Assembly: GCF_003426815.1 (NCBI RefSeq)
Contig: NZ_QKYK01000003.1
Span: 310,001 to 374,000, forward strand
Direction: 5' to 3'
Origin: Desertimonas flava
GTDB lineage: Bacteria; Actinomycetota; Acidimicrobiia; Acidimicrobiales; Ilumatobacteraceae
DNA: 64,000 bases
The position numbers were made by a program, and so were the translations under genes. Position 1 is the stretch's first letter, and each line of letters opens with the position of its first letter. Positions 16,380 through 24,807 of the stretch are shown here, in pieces. The notes beneath the pieces were generated by a model. It saw nothing but the letters and a program-made list of their open reading frames with translations. It ran no database searches and was not told where the DNA came from.

Positions 16380-17237
16380 ATGACCCACCCCGTCATCGAC
16401 GCTCAGGCCCACCTCTACCGAGCCAACACGCCGGCCGAACCGTGGCCGAGCGATCCGTGGCGGCCGACACCGGCCGTGTCCGCCTTCACCGGCGAGCAGA
16501 TGCTCGAGGCGATGGACGACGCGGGCGTCGACCGGGCCGTGATCGTCCCGCCGATCTGGCAGCACGACGATCAGCGCGCCTCGTTCGAGACCGCCGCCCA
16601 GGCTCCCGATCGCTTCAAGATCATGGGCCGCTTCGATCCGTACGGGCCCGATGCCGCCACGCGGATCCATGGTTGGCTCGACCAACCGAACATGGTCGGG
16701 ATGCGCCTCGCCTTCCTCAAGTGGAACGACGGCGGGGTGCTCGTCGGCGACGTGCTCGACGATCGGTCGCTCGACTGGTTCTGGGCCGAGTGCGAGACCC
16801 AGGGTGTGCCCATCGCCTGCCTGACGCAGGCGAGCGTGGCAGGCCTGGGCCCGATCGCCGCACGCCACCCGCGCCTGCGACTGATCGTCGATCACCTCGC
16901 CAGCGTCGCCGGTGACACCGTCGGCGAATCGTTCGGGGCCCTCGACGATCTCCTCGCCCTCGCCGAGCTCCCCAACGTCTACGTGAAGGTGAGCGACGCC
17001 CCGAACCGCTCGAAGGAGCCGTACCCGTTCCGCGACGTCCACGACGTGGTCGCCAGGGTGCGCGACGCCTTCGGCGCCCAGCGCATGATGTGGGCCGTCG
17101 ACATCACCCAGATCGGCGATCTCCGCTATGTCGACTGCCTGCGCCTCTGGCAGGAGGGCATCCCGTTCCTCAGCGACGAGGAGCGGGAGTGGATCCTCGG
17201 CGGCACCGCCGCCGAGGTCCTCTCCTGGCCGGCCTGA
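16380..17237 (+). CDS. Amidohydrolase (amidohydrolase-2 family), paralogue
   Basis: A 285-residue metal-dependent TIM-barrel hydrolase with the opening VIDAQAHLY; the usual H-x-H is Q-x-H here, an odd change. Barrel motifs include LRLIVDHLA near 165 and a late WAVDITQIG near 240. Related to the protein at 7814 and expected to act on a carboxylated ring-cleavage or lactone-like intermediate. ATG at 16380 is preferred over 16368 because 16368 lies inside the -10. The loss of the first metal-ligand histidine makes catalytic activity uncertain. Confidence 0.75.
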   Translation: MTHPVIDAQAHLYRANTPAEPWPSDPWRPTPAVSAFTGEQMLEAMDDAGVDRAVIVPPIWQHDDQRASFETAAQAPDRFKIMGRFDPYGPDAATRIHGWLDQPNMVGMRLAFLKWNDGGVLVGDVLDDRSLDWFWAECETQGVPIACLTQASVAGLGPIAARHPRLRLIVDHLASVAGDTVGESFGALDDLLALAELPNVYVKVSDAPNRSKEPYPFRDVHDVVARVRDAFGAQRMMWAVDITQIGDLRYVDCLRLWQEGIPFLSDEEREWILGGTAAEVLSWPA

Positions 17238-17245
17238 CCTCGCCG

Positions 17246-17271
17246 CTGACCGGCCTGACCTCGCCGGTCAG
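17246..17271. terminator. Bidirectional hairpin between convergent genes
   Basis: Perfect 9-bp stem CTGACCGGC / GCCGGTCAG with an 8-nt loop, placed between two convergent stop codons. No T-run, as is common in high-GC genomes. Confidence 0.6.
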
Positions 17272-17276
17272 GCGGC

Positions 17277-18866
17277 TCACTCGTAGCCGATCTCGGCCCA
17301 GATCGGATACGTCCCGAGGTTGACGGGCACCGGCGCGATGAGGCCGTCGGCATAGCCGAGCGTGATCACCACCCGCGTGATGAAGATCATCGGCATCTCC
17401 TCGACCAGCTCGCGCTGCACGACGTCCCACACCGCCTTCTGCTCCTCGATCGACTCGGCGGCGAACAGTCCTGACAGGGCCGCCGTGACGTCCTCGTTCT
17501 CCCACTCCGAGTAGTTCTCCCCGGCGCCCGGAGCGACGTAGTCGTACAGCAACGGGACGGCGGCCGTGAAGCAGACGCACGACGCGGTCGCCTGGAAGTC
17601 GTGGGCGACCTGCGTCGCGGCGACGTAGTCGTTCTGCGTCCGGACGTCCGGCGTCATCGTGACGTTGTCGTAGACTCCGAGCTCGGCGAGCAGGGCGTTC
17701 ACCACGTCGGCCTGCGTCGCGCTGTCGTTGGTCGTGTACGTGAACTCCACCGGCTTGCCCTCGGCGGCGAGCTCGTCGAACAGTCGCTGGGCCTCCTCCG
17801 GATCGTGCTCGGGCCACGTGTACTCGGCGTTGTAGAAGGGTGACTCCTCGGGGAACAACCCGGTCGACAGCGGCGAGCCCGGATTGATGGCCCCGCCGAT
17901 CACCGATCGGTCGAGCGCGATCGCCAGGGCCCGGCGCGCCCGCACGTCGTCGAACGGCGGGATCTGGGTGTTGAGGCTGATCGTGTTGGCGCCACCGGGC
18001 GTCGTCACCACCGCGTTCGCCGTCTCGCGCAGCTCCTCGGTCTGGCGGCCACCGAAGACGACGGCCATCTGTGCCGCCCCGGACGTCACCGCCGACACGC
18101 GCTGCTGGTCGTCGGGCACGTGCTGGAAGATCAGCTCGTCGAGATACGGCTGACCCGGCTTGAAGTCCTCGAAGTACGGGTTGCGTTCGAGCACGATGCG
18201 CTGGCCCGGATCCCACTCGACGACCATGAAGGGACCCGCCCCGACGGGGTTCGTGCCCGGCTCCTCACCGGCGTCGAGCGACTCCTGGATCGCGGTCGGC
18301 GAGCCGACCGCCGCGAAGTTGGCGACGACGGCAGCATCCCAGAGCCGGTTGGGCTCGGGCAACGTCACCTCGAGCGTCAGCTCGTCGATCACTTCCATCT
18401 CGAGCCCCTCGGCAGCCGGCTGGAACCGCGACCCGGTCGCCGGATCCGCCGAGCGGGCGATGTTGTACCTGATCGCCTCGGCGTCGAGTGGTGTGCCGTC
18501 GCTGAACTTGATGTCCGGGTGGAGGCGCATCGTCCAGACCGAGGCGTCCTCGTTGGGCTCGAGCGACTCGAGGAAGTAGAGCACGACGGCGCCGGTGGTC
18601 GGCTCGACGTAGGCGAGGTTGCCGAAGATCGCCGACGCCACGGTGGAGACACCGTAGGAGAACGAGACCCGGTCGAGGCTCGGGTCGAAGGCGAGCGGCG
18701 GACCGTTGAGCGCAACGGTCACACTGCCGCCCTGTCGCTCCGGCGGGCTGCTCGCCGCGGCGTCGCCGACCACGTACGTGCCGGCGACCATCGCGGCAGT
18801 CGCGAATATCGCCGCCCCTCGACGACGCCGGACGTGGGTCCGGGAAGGGATCAGTGTTCGGGACAT
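17277..18866 (-). CDS. ABC-transporter substrate-binding protein, peptide/nickel (SBP_bac_5) family
   Basis: The 529-residue exported binding protein starts at ATG 18866, with AGGAGG 9 nt upstream. Its signal peptide has an Arg-rich start and the core GAAIFATAAMVAGTYVVG. The family pattern includes SVTVALNGPPLAFDP near 47, DIKFSDGTPLDAEAIRYN near 122 and NPVGAGPFMVVEW near 205. The family captures oligopeptides or other solutes for import, often outside peptides in catabolic clusters. No lipobox cysteine is visible, and no permease or ATPase gene lies nearby, so its transporter partner is elsewhere or it acts alone. Confidence 0.85.
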   Translation of the reverse strand: MSRTLIPSRTHVRRRRGAAIFATAAMVAGTYVVGDAAASSPPERQGGSVTVALNGPPLAFDPSLDRVSFSYGVSTVASAIFGNLAYVEPTTGAVVLYFLESLEPNEDASVWTMRLHPDIKFSDGTPLDAEAIRYNIARSADPATGSRFQPAAEGLEMEVIDELTLEVTLPEPNRLWDAAVVANFAAVGSPTAIQESLDAGEEPGTNPVGAGPFMVVEWDPGQRIVLERNPYFEDFKPGQPYLDELIFQHVPDDQQRVSAVTSGAAQMAVVFGGRQTEELRETANAVVTTPGGANTISLNTQIPPFDDVRARRALAIALDRSVIGGAINPGSPLSTGLFPEESPFYNAEYTWPEHDPEEAQRLFDELAAEGKPVEFTYTTNDSATQADVVNALLAELGVYDNVTMTPDVRTQNDYVAATQVAHDFQATASCVCFTAAVPLLYDYVAPGAGENYSEWENEDVTAALSGLFAAESIEEQKAVWDVVQRELVEEMPMIFITRVVITLGYADGLIAPVPVNLGTYPIWAEIGYE

Positions 18867-18937
18867 GGCGATGTTGCCTCCTGTGGCCCGCGTTCTCGAC
18901 AGCCGTCCACGCACGACGGCCACCCCGCGATCGAACG

Positions 18938-18949
18938 ATCATATATGAT
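18938..18949 (-). promoter_or_regulatory. Cluster operator 5 (ATCATATATGAT, perfect palindrome)
   Basis: Perfect 12-bp palindrome 72 nt upstream of the binding-protein start. The leftward TATGAT would give a leader of about 65 nt carrying a strong ribosome-binding site. Confidence 0.75.
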
Positions 18950-19002
18950 TATCTGCACGTCGCAAGTACCGGAGCGCCAGCCCACCGGACGACGGATCGG
19001 TG

Positions 19003-19911
19003 TTAGGGCAGCGCCGCACCGGCGACAATCGTGGGCATCACCTGGACCGTTGTCGACGTGGTCAGGAACAGCGTGCGGAGGTCGGAGCCGCCCCACACCA
19101 GGCTGCCGCATATCTCCGGCGTCTCGATGCGCCCGATTCGCTCACCCGCCGGCGTGATGACCCAGACGCCACCCGGTCCCGACGTCCAGACGTTGCCGAG
19201 AGCGTCGCACTCCATGCCGTCGACGTTGCCCTCGGCCCGCTCTCCCGATCCGATCTTGTCGAGCAGCACGCGGCCGTTGCTCAGCGCGCCGTCGGGCGCG
19301 ACATCGAAGACCTTGACCTCGCCGCGCGGCGAATCGTTGACGTACAGCAGCGACTCGTCGGGCGAGAAGCACAGGCCGTTGGGCTGGTCGAACTCACCCG
19401 GGTCGACGACGAGCTCGACGTCACCGCCGCCCGGGGGGACCCGGTACACGCCCTTGAAGTCGCGCACGAACTCCCGCTTGCATCCGATCCAGTCGTTCCA
19501 CCGGCCGTAGTCGGGATCGGTGAAGTAGATGCTGCCGTCGCTCGAACGCACGACCACGTCGTTCGGGCTGTTCAGGTAAACGCCCTCGTAGTGGAAGGCG
19601 ACGAGCGAGCGACGCCCCTCGCGGTCGAACCGGGCGAGACAGCTGGTCACCTGCTCGCACACGAGCAGGTTGCCCTCCAGATCGAAGGCCAGCCCGTTGC
19701 CCTTGAACGTCGGCCAGGCGACCCGCACCATGCCCTCGCCGGGGGTCCACCGCCAGCGGGCCTCGCCCGGGATGTCGCTGAACAGGAGTGCCTGTTCGCG
19801 CACGTCCCACACGGGGCCCTCGCTGAACTCGTAGCCGGAGCCGATCTCGGTCATCGTGGCTCCGGGATCGACGAGCTCGGCGAACTCCGGCGAGTCGACG
19901 ACGACGGTCAT
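19003..19911 (-). CDS. SMP-30/gluconolactonase-like protein
   Basis: The 302-residue six-bladed propeller protein shows the family signature EFSEGPVWD near 29 (metal Glu), NSPNDVVV near 115, SIYFTDPDYG near 127, FDQPNGLCFSPDES near 178 and a late NVDGMECDALGNVW near 228. The family hydrolyses lactones, often those produced by Baeyer-Villiger or ring-opening steps, with a divalent metal. ATG 19911 has AGGGA about 10 nt upstream. Expected to be cytoplasmic, since no signal peptide is seen. Confidence 0.85.
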   Translation of the reverse strand: MTVVVDSPEFAELVDPGATMTEIGSGYEFSEGPVWDVREQALLFSDIPGEARWRWTPGEGMVRVAWPTFKGNGLAFDLEGNLLVCEQVTSCLARFDREGRRSLVAFHYEGVYLNSPNDVVVRSSDGSIYFTDPDYGRWNDWIGCKREFVRDFKGVYRVPPGGGDVELVVDPGEFDQPNGLCFSPDESLLYVNDSPRGEVKVFDVAPDGALSNGRVLLDKIGSGERAEGNVDGMECDALGNVWTSGPGGVWVITPAGERIGRIETPEICGSLVWGGSDLRTLFLTTSTTVQVMPTIVAGAALP

Positions 19912-19937
19912 GGTCGGGCATCCCTGGTCACACGATC

Positions 19938-19949
19938 ATCGTATACGAA
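19938..19949 (-). promoter_or_regulatory. Cluster operator 6 (ATCGTATACGAA)
   Basis: Palindromic core TCGTATACGA. The leftward TACGAT is placed 27 nt before the lactonase ATG. Confidence 0.65.
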
Positions 19950-19980
19950 CTGTCCAGTTCCTCGTGAACCCGGAACGGCG

Positions 19981-20913
19981 TCACGGACGGATGCCCGAGG
20001 ACTCGGCGTCGCCGAACGCTGTCAATGCCGGGGCCAGCCGGCGGAGCACCTCGATCGCGGCGTGATCCGGCCCGTCGAGCAGGGGCCGGATCCCGGTGAC
20101 CGGTTGGATGCACACGTGGTCGGCCCCGGCGTCGAGGTACTCGCGCACGCGCTGCGCGATGGCCTCCTCGTCGCCCCAGGCGACCAGAGCGTCGACCAGC
20201 GCGTCCGACCCGGCGCCCTCGAGATCGTCGTCGTCCCAGCCGAGCCAACGCAACGCCCTCACGTAGTTGGGCGCCGAGAGATAGAACGAGCCCGTGTGCG
20301 AGCGGGCCAACCGGCGGGCCTCGGTGGCGTCGGGTTCGAGCACCACGGCGAGCTCGGGAGCGAGCAGCTTCCCCGGTCCGAGCAGGGAGCGGGCCCGGCG
20401 CACGTGTTCCACCGTCACGAAGTAGGGATGGGCGCCGTCAGAGGCGTCGCGTGCCAGTCCGAGCATGCGTGGGCCGAGCGCGGCGAGCACCACGGTCGGA
20501 GCGACGTCGGGATCGGGCGATCCGAGCGTGGCGCCGCGCATGGCGGCCAGATACTCGCGGAGCCGCGACAGCGGGCGTTCGTACCGCGCCCCGCGCGCCT
20601 CCACCGCCGGCGCGTGGCTGACACCCAATCCTGCGACGAAACGACCGGGGAATGCTTCGCTCACCGTGCGGATGGCCGACGCCGTGGTGAGCGGGTCGCG
20701 GCCCCAGATCGACGCGATCCCCGTGGCGATCACGAGCGTCGAGGTCGACGCGAGCAGGGTCGTCGCCCGCGTGAACGCCTCCTTGCCGCCCGGCGCTTCG
20801 CCGAACCACATGGCGGCGTACCCCAGAGATTCGACCTCGGCGGCGAACGCTCGGTCGACGTCGGCCGGCGGCCCGAACCCGCCCTGCCACACCCCGACCG
20901 TTCCGATGTTCAC
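19981..20913 (-). CDS. Luciferase-like (LLM) oxidoreductase, probably F420-dependent
   Basis: The 310-residue barrel protein opens VNIGTVGVWQGGFGPP, then LGYAAMWFGEAPGGKEAF near 30, with ATGIASIWGRDP near 65 and GRFVAGLGVSH near 90. In actinobacteria this pattern usually indicates an F420-dependent oxidoreductase, but flavin cannot be excluded. GTG 20913 begins 8 nt after a TACGAT -10 and so would be leaderless. Substrate unknown; it probably reduces or oxidises an intermediate of the catabolic pathway. Confidence 0.78.
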   Translation of the reverse strand: MNIGTVGVWQGGFGPPADVDRAFAAEVESLGYAAMWFGEAPGGKEAFTRATTLLASTSTLVIATGIASIWGRDPLTTASAIRTVSEAFPGRFVAGLGVSHAPAVEARGARYERPLSRLREYLAAMRGATLGSPDPDVAPTVVLAALGPRMLGLARDASDGAHPYFVTVEHVRRARSLLGPGKLLAPELAVVLEPDATEARRLARSHTGSFYLSAPNYVRALRWLGWDDDDLEGAGSDALVDALVAWGDEEAIAQRVREYLDAGADHVCIQPVTGIRPLLDGPDHAAIEVLRRLAPALTAFGDAESSGIRP

Positions 20914-20920
20914 CGCGGTA

Positions 20921-20932
20921 ATCGTATATGAC
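20921..20932. promoter_or_regulatory. Cluster operator 7, divergent (ATCGTATATGAC)
   Basis: Leftward TACGAT gives a leaderless start for the LLM oxidoreductase. Rightward TATGAC would drive the EthD-like/SnoaL operon with an 89-nt leader. Confidence 0.65.
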
Positions 20933-21020
20933 TTGGTTGCGTCGCGGTGCCCCGGTCGGGCAGACTGGGCGCCGTGGGCGCACCCGATCGACTCCGCTCG
21001 CGCCACAAGGGGGACAACAC

Positions 21021-21395
21021 GTGACTCGATACGTCCATCTCGTCTTCAGCGACCCGCCGGCGGGCGTCTCCGACGACGAGTACAACGCGTGGTACGACGA
21101 GCACGTGAAAGAGATCCTCTCTGTGGACGGTTGGGTCTCCGCCACCCGGTACCGGGTCGAGGGCGTGGTCAGTGCCGACACCACCGGCGGCTACCGCTAC
21201 CTCTCCCAGTACGAGCTCGACCGCCCTCCTGCCGAGGCGATCGCCAACCTCGAAGCCAGCGGGATGGGCAACAAGCGCGCCTACGCCGAGAACAAGCCCG
21301 ACGGCGACGCCCTGCCTGTCCCCGACTGGTTCGCCGACATCCGCTTCGCCTCGTGGAACCTCGAACAGGTCAGCGAGACGTCCAGCGTCGCCTGA
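21021..21395 (+). CDS. EthD-like dimeric alpha/beta-barrel protein
   Basis: A 124-residue protein opening VTRYVHLVFSDPPAGVSDDE, then YNAWYDEHVKEIL near 22 and a C-terminal VPDWFADIRFASWNLE. The YxxWYxxHxxE(I/N) pattern is that of the EthD/dimeric alpha-beta barrel superfamily, whose members act as small accessory or isomerase-like proteins. GTG 21021 follows AAGGGGGA by about 6 nt. First of two adjacent paralogues; a double-length relative is at 61795. Confidence 0.7.
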   Translation: MTRYVHLVFSDPPAGVSDDEYNAWYDEHVKEILSVDGWVSATRYRVEGVVSADTTGGYRYLSQYELDRPPAEAIANLEASGMGNKRAYAENKPDGDALPVPDWFADIRFASWNLEQVSETSSVA

Positions 21396-21459
21396 CCGGC
21401 GCCCGACCCTTCCGTTCGCCCACCCGACACGACCGGCGCCAGCCGGACGAGGAGCAGCC

Positions 21460-21798
21460 ATGATCAACAACGTCTACCTCGTCTTCAGCGAGAAGCCAGA
21501 CCACATCAGCCACGACGACTACCACGCCTGGTACGCCAAGCACGCCCAGGAGAACATCCAGAGCCCGGGCTTCGTGAGCGCGCAGCGCTACCGAGTCCGC
21601 GAGACCAAGGGCGGCCCGGACGCAGTCGAACAGCACCTGAGCATCTACGAGCACGAAGGCTCGGTGTCGAGGTGGCGAACCGATCTCGACGCACGCATCG
21701 CCCGCGGCGAGCTCGACATCCCGGACTGGTTCTCCCAGATCAAGTTCCGTAGCTGGACGTGCGAGCCCACCGGCCCCCTGCTCCTCCCCCAGCGCTGA
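21460..21798 (+). CDS. EthD-like dimeric alpha/beta-barrel protein, tandem paralogue
   Basis: A 112-residue protein with the same layout as its neighbour: INNVYLVFSEKPDHISHDD, YHAWYAKHAQENI near 23 and a closing IPDWFSQIKFRSWTCE. ATG at 21460 follows GAGGAG by 6-7 nt. The two genes are 64 bp apart and probably cotranscribed with the downstream tandem SnoaL gene. They may form a heterodimer (inference). Confidence 0.7.
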   Translation: MINNVYLVFSEKPDHISHDDYHAWYAKHAQENIQSPGFVSAQRYRVRETKGGPDAVEQHLSIYEHEGSVSRWRTDLDARIARGELDIPDWFSQIKFRSWTCEPTGPLLLPQR

Positions 21799-21804
21799 GA
21801 CGCC

Positions 21805-22743
21805 GTGAACGACGACAAGTCCACCACCCTCTCGCTCCAGGAGCTCAGCGACCACGAGGAGATCCGCCGGATCTTCGTGGAGTACGCCCGCCACCTCGAC
21901 GCCGGCGACCACGCCGGTTACGCCAGCCTCTTCGCCAGCGACGGCGTGATGGCCGCCGAGATCGGCGACGCCGTGGGGCCGGCGGCGATCGAGGCTGCGC
22001 TCGACGCCGCCCTCTCCCCCGCCACCCGCGCCACCTTCCCGCCCGCGGTGCACGTGATGAACAATCAGAGCATCGACGTCGACGGCGACAACGCCACGAC
22101 CGAGGTGCTGTGGATCTACCTCACCACCGACGACGACGGCGCGCCCACCGTTCTCCAGGCCGGCCGCTACACCGACACGCTCGTGCGCGAGAACGGTCGC
22201 TGGAAGCTCGCCCGGCACGACATCACGCGGCTGATGGGCCGCTCGCCCCGGACCCCGGCATCGGAGACGCGCCTCGACCGCCTCGAGGCCCGGCTCCGCG
22301 TGGTCGAGGACCGCGAGGCGATCTGGCGGCTCTTCCAGGCCTACAAGCATCATCTCGACCAACGCGACTTCAAGGCCTACTCCGAGTTGTTCACCGACGA
22401 CGCTGTGTGGGTGGGCAATCTCGGCCGGGCCACCGGCCCGGCCGAGATCGAAGCGCTCCTCGTGCGCACGCTCGAGGTGTTCCCCAGCGACCGCGAGCGG
22501 ACGCACCACCTCGTGCTCAACCCGCAGATCGACGTCGACGGCGACACGGCGACGGCGACGACGAACTGGGCGTACGTGAGCCACGGCGAGAACGACGCAC
22601 CACTGTTCGAGATGCTCGGCCACTACGTCGACCGCCTGGTGCGCACCAACGCGGGGTGGCGCTTCCGGCGCCGCGAGGCCTATAGCGACGTGCCCTACAT
22701 CTCGCTCGACGGGATCATCGAGCCGGCGGAGCCGACGGACTGA
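21805..22743 (+). CDS. Tandem SnoaL-like protein (two NTF2-fold domains)
   Basis: The 312-residue protein holds two copies of a SnoaL/NTF2-like domain. Domain 1 spans about 10-145 (IRRIFVEYARHLDAGDHAGY, then NNQSIDVDGDNATTE). Domain 2 spans about 165-300 (IWRLFQAYKHHLDQRDFKAY, then NPQIDVDGDTATATTNW). The fold supports isomerases, dehydratases and ring-hydroxylating-dioxygenase beta subunits; a small-molecule isomerase or hydratase is likely. GTG start lies 6 bp after the previous stop. Its 3' end overlaps the convergent MmgE/PrpD gene by 29 bp. Confidence 0.75.
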   Translation: MNDDKSTTLSLQELSDHEEIRRIFVEYARHLDAGDHAGYASLFASDGVMAAEIGDAVGPAAIEAALDAALSPATRATFPPAVHVMNNQSIDVDGDNATTEVLWIYLTTDDDGAPTVLQAGRYTDTLVRENGRWKLARHDITRLMGRSPRTPASETRLDRLEARLRVVEDREAIWRLFQAYKHHLDQRDFKAYSELFTDDAVWVGNLGRATGPAEIEALLVRTLEVFPSDRERTHHLVLNPQIDVDGDTATATTNWAYVSHGENDAPLFEMLGHYVDRLVRTNAGWRFRRREAYSDVPYISLDGIIEPAEPTD

Positions 22744-24142
22744 TCAGCAGCGCGGCCAGATCCCTGGCGTCGGCGACTGCGTCGAGGTCGGCGACCGCGT
22801 CGACGAGGGCGGCGATCCGGTCCGCGCCGAGCGGCCACGCGGCGTAGGCCATGCAGTCGTCGACGCGAGCCCGGTACTCGGCCTCGGTGAGACCGTTGCC
22901 GGGATAGCCGGGCGCCACGTCGTAGCTCCTGCGGACCTGGCGACCGTCGGTCGTCAGCAGCTCGAAGTCCACCGAGCTGTGGCCGCGGCGGTCCATCGAG
23001 GGGTCGGCGAGGACGTCGACGCGGTTCATCAGGGGGACCAACCCGGGGTCGAGCACGAGCTCGGGCCGGAAGTGCTCGAGCGTCGCGGCCCGCCGCGTGA
23101 TCGCGTTGGCCACGCAGTACTTGACGCTGAACTGGGCGCTCACGCGCGGGTTGTCGCCAGGAACGAACTCGTTGCCGACCAGGCGGTGCGAGTACGGCGG
23201 GAGGCGGACCTCGACGTGCTCGACGTCGTCGCCCTGGAGGTCGAGCTCGGCCGTGACGTCGAGGGCCTGCTGCGTGACGCCCTGGGTGACGCCGCAGCTG
23301 GGGAACCGCTTGAACATGAAGTGCGTCGAGCGCCACTCCGAGCCGAGATCGGCGACGAACGCGTCAGGGGGGCACAGGTCCCGGGCGTAGAGGTGCGTGA
23401 AGCTGTAGGGCCCGGTGAGGAAGTTGACGGGGCCGGTGATGCCCCGCACGGCCATCTGGGCACAGTCGAGCCCGGCCTGGGCGACGATCCCTTGCTGCAC
23501 GCGCACCGCCAGCGAACCGTCGATGTTGCTCTGGAAGCTCCCGCCGCAGCGGTTGAACCCGAGGGCGAGCGCCTGGCGCGTCTGCGCCCGTGACAAGCCC
23601 ATCACCCGGCTCGCCGCGGCGACGGCGCCGAACACGGCCGCGATCCCCGTCGGGTCGAACCCGGCGTACATCTCCTCGGTGAGGTTGAATCGCGCCCCGA
23701 CCTCGGCACCAACGGCCACCGCGGCGAGGAACGTCGAGCCGGTGCAGCCGCCGGCGAGCTCGGCGGCGGCGAGCGCGGCCGGCACGACCGACGAGCCGAT
23801 GTGGGCGCCCGGCGCGATCGCGTCGCAGAAGTCGAGGGCGCGGCACGCCGTGCCGTTGAGCAGGGCGATCGACGTGGCCGGAAGTCGGTCACCGAACACG
23901 ATCGCCGTCGCCTCGGGCCGGCCGCCGCGTTCGACGAGCAGCGAGCGCAGCTCGCCGACGCCCTCTTCGCCGGCACCGGCCACGCCCGTGGCCAGCGTCG
24001 ACAGGAGGACCCGCCGGGCGACATCGAGCGCGTCCGGCGCCACGTCGTCGACCGTCGTCACGACGACGAACTCGGCCAGCCGTTCCTCAGGGCCGATCTC
24101 GGTCGCCGTCGATCCTGCGGTGGCCGGTGCGCTCGTCGTCAC
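22715..24142 (-). CDS. MmgE/PrpD family protein
   Basis: The 475-residue protein shows the family pattern: an all-helical N-terminal half with LLNGTACRALDFCDAIA near 110 and HIGSSVVPAALA near 128, then KRFPSCGVTQGVTQQALD near 285 and FSVKYCVANAI near 340. The family includes 2-methylcitrate dehydratase and cis-aconitate decarboxylase, so a dehydration or decarboxylation of a tricarboxylate-like intermediate is likely. The GTG start overlaps the DhaL stop. Last gene of a five-gene leftward operon starting at 27153. Confidence 0.85.
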   Translation of the reverse strand: MTTSAPATAGSTATEIGPEERLAEFVVVTTVDDVAPDALDVARRVLLSTLATGVAGAGEEGVGELRSLLVERGGRPEATAIVFGDRLPATSIALLNGTACRALDFCDAIAPGAHIGSSVVPAALAAAELAGGCTGSTFLAAVAVGAEVGARFNLTEEMYAGFDPTGIAAVFGAVAAASRVMGLSRAQTRQALALGFNRCGGSFQSNIDGSLAVRVQQGIVAQAGLDCAQMAVRGITGPVNFLTGPYSFTHLYARDLCPPDAFVADLGSEWRSTHFMFKRFPSCGVTQGVTQQALDVTAELDLQGDDVEHVEVRLPPYSHRLVGNEFVPGDNPRVSAQFSVKYCVANAITRRAATLEHFRPELVLDPGLVPLMNRVDVLADPSMDRRGHSSVDFELLTTDGRQVRRSYDVAPGYPGNGLTEAEYRARVDDCMAYAAWPLGADRIAALVDAVADLDAVADARDLAALLISPSAPPAR

Positions 24143-24807
24143 GACGTCGTCCTCCGATCGGCGAGCACGTCGTGGAGACCCGTGTCGTCTCCGGCGACTC
24201 CGGTCGAAATGACCGCCCACGCCGCAGCTCCGGCATCGACGATTCCCCTCGCCCGGTCCCCCACCCAACCGGCACGGCCCACACGCGGGACCATCTCGGC
24301 GGTCGCGAGCGCGCCGTCGACGGCGCCGGCGGCCATGGCCCGCAACGCCGCCTCGGCGCCGTCGGCCTCGGCCTCGCGCGTCCGGTCGCGCGCCGCCACG
24401 ACGGCGTCGAGCACCGTTCGATCCCCGGGTCCCACCTCGCCGCGGCGGGCCACGCCGTCGGCAACCGATTCGAGCAGCGTGACGACATCGGTCCCGCCCA
24501 GCTCGGCACAGTCGGCGAGGGCGGCGCCGGCGTCGCGCAGCGCCATCCCGATCAGCGTGCCGAACGTCGACGGCGCCACCCGGCCGAGGACGGTGCCCGT
24601 CTGACGGAGGTCGGCGCCGATCGTGGTCACCTCGGTCCCGGAGAGGGCGTCGACCACGGCGGCGAAACCGATCGACAGGCTCTCGCCGATGTCACCGTCG
24701 CCCGCCTTGGCGTCGAGGGCGTTGAGCGCCTGCCGGCTCGCCTCGATCGCCGGGGCGACGCCGAGGAGGCGCTGCCTGAACGCGGTCGCCGGGAGGGTGG
24801 CGTTCAC
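24139..24807 (-). CDS. DhaL-type kinase subunit
   Basis: The 222-residue protein has the nucleotide-binding Asp cluster LDAKAGDGDIG near residues 34-44, as in DhaL (the ADP/ATP-binding subunit of dihydroxyacetone kinase), followed by the helical-barrel pattern GTLIGMALRDAGAALA near 83. No DhaM phosphotransfer partner is nearby, so it probably uses ATP. GTG 24807 overlaps the DhaK stop; an ATG at 24819 is an alternative. Paired with a divergent DhaK, so the substrate may be a ketose other than dihydroxyacetone. Confidence 0.8.
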   Translation of the reverse strand: MNATLPATAFRQRLLGVAPAIEASRQALNALDAKAGDGDIGESLSIGFAAVVDALSGTEVTTIGADLRQTGTVLGRVAPSTFGTLIGMALRDAGAALADCAELGGTDVVTLLESVADGVARRGEVGPGDRTVLDAVVAARDRTREAEADGAEAALRAMAAGAVDGALATAEMVPRVGRAGWVGDRARGIVDAGAAAWAVISTGVAGDDTGLHDVLADRRTTS

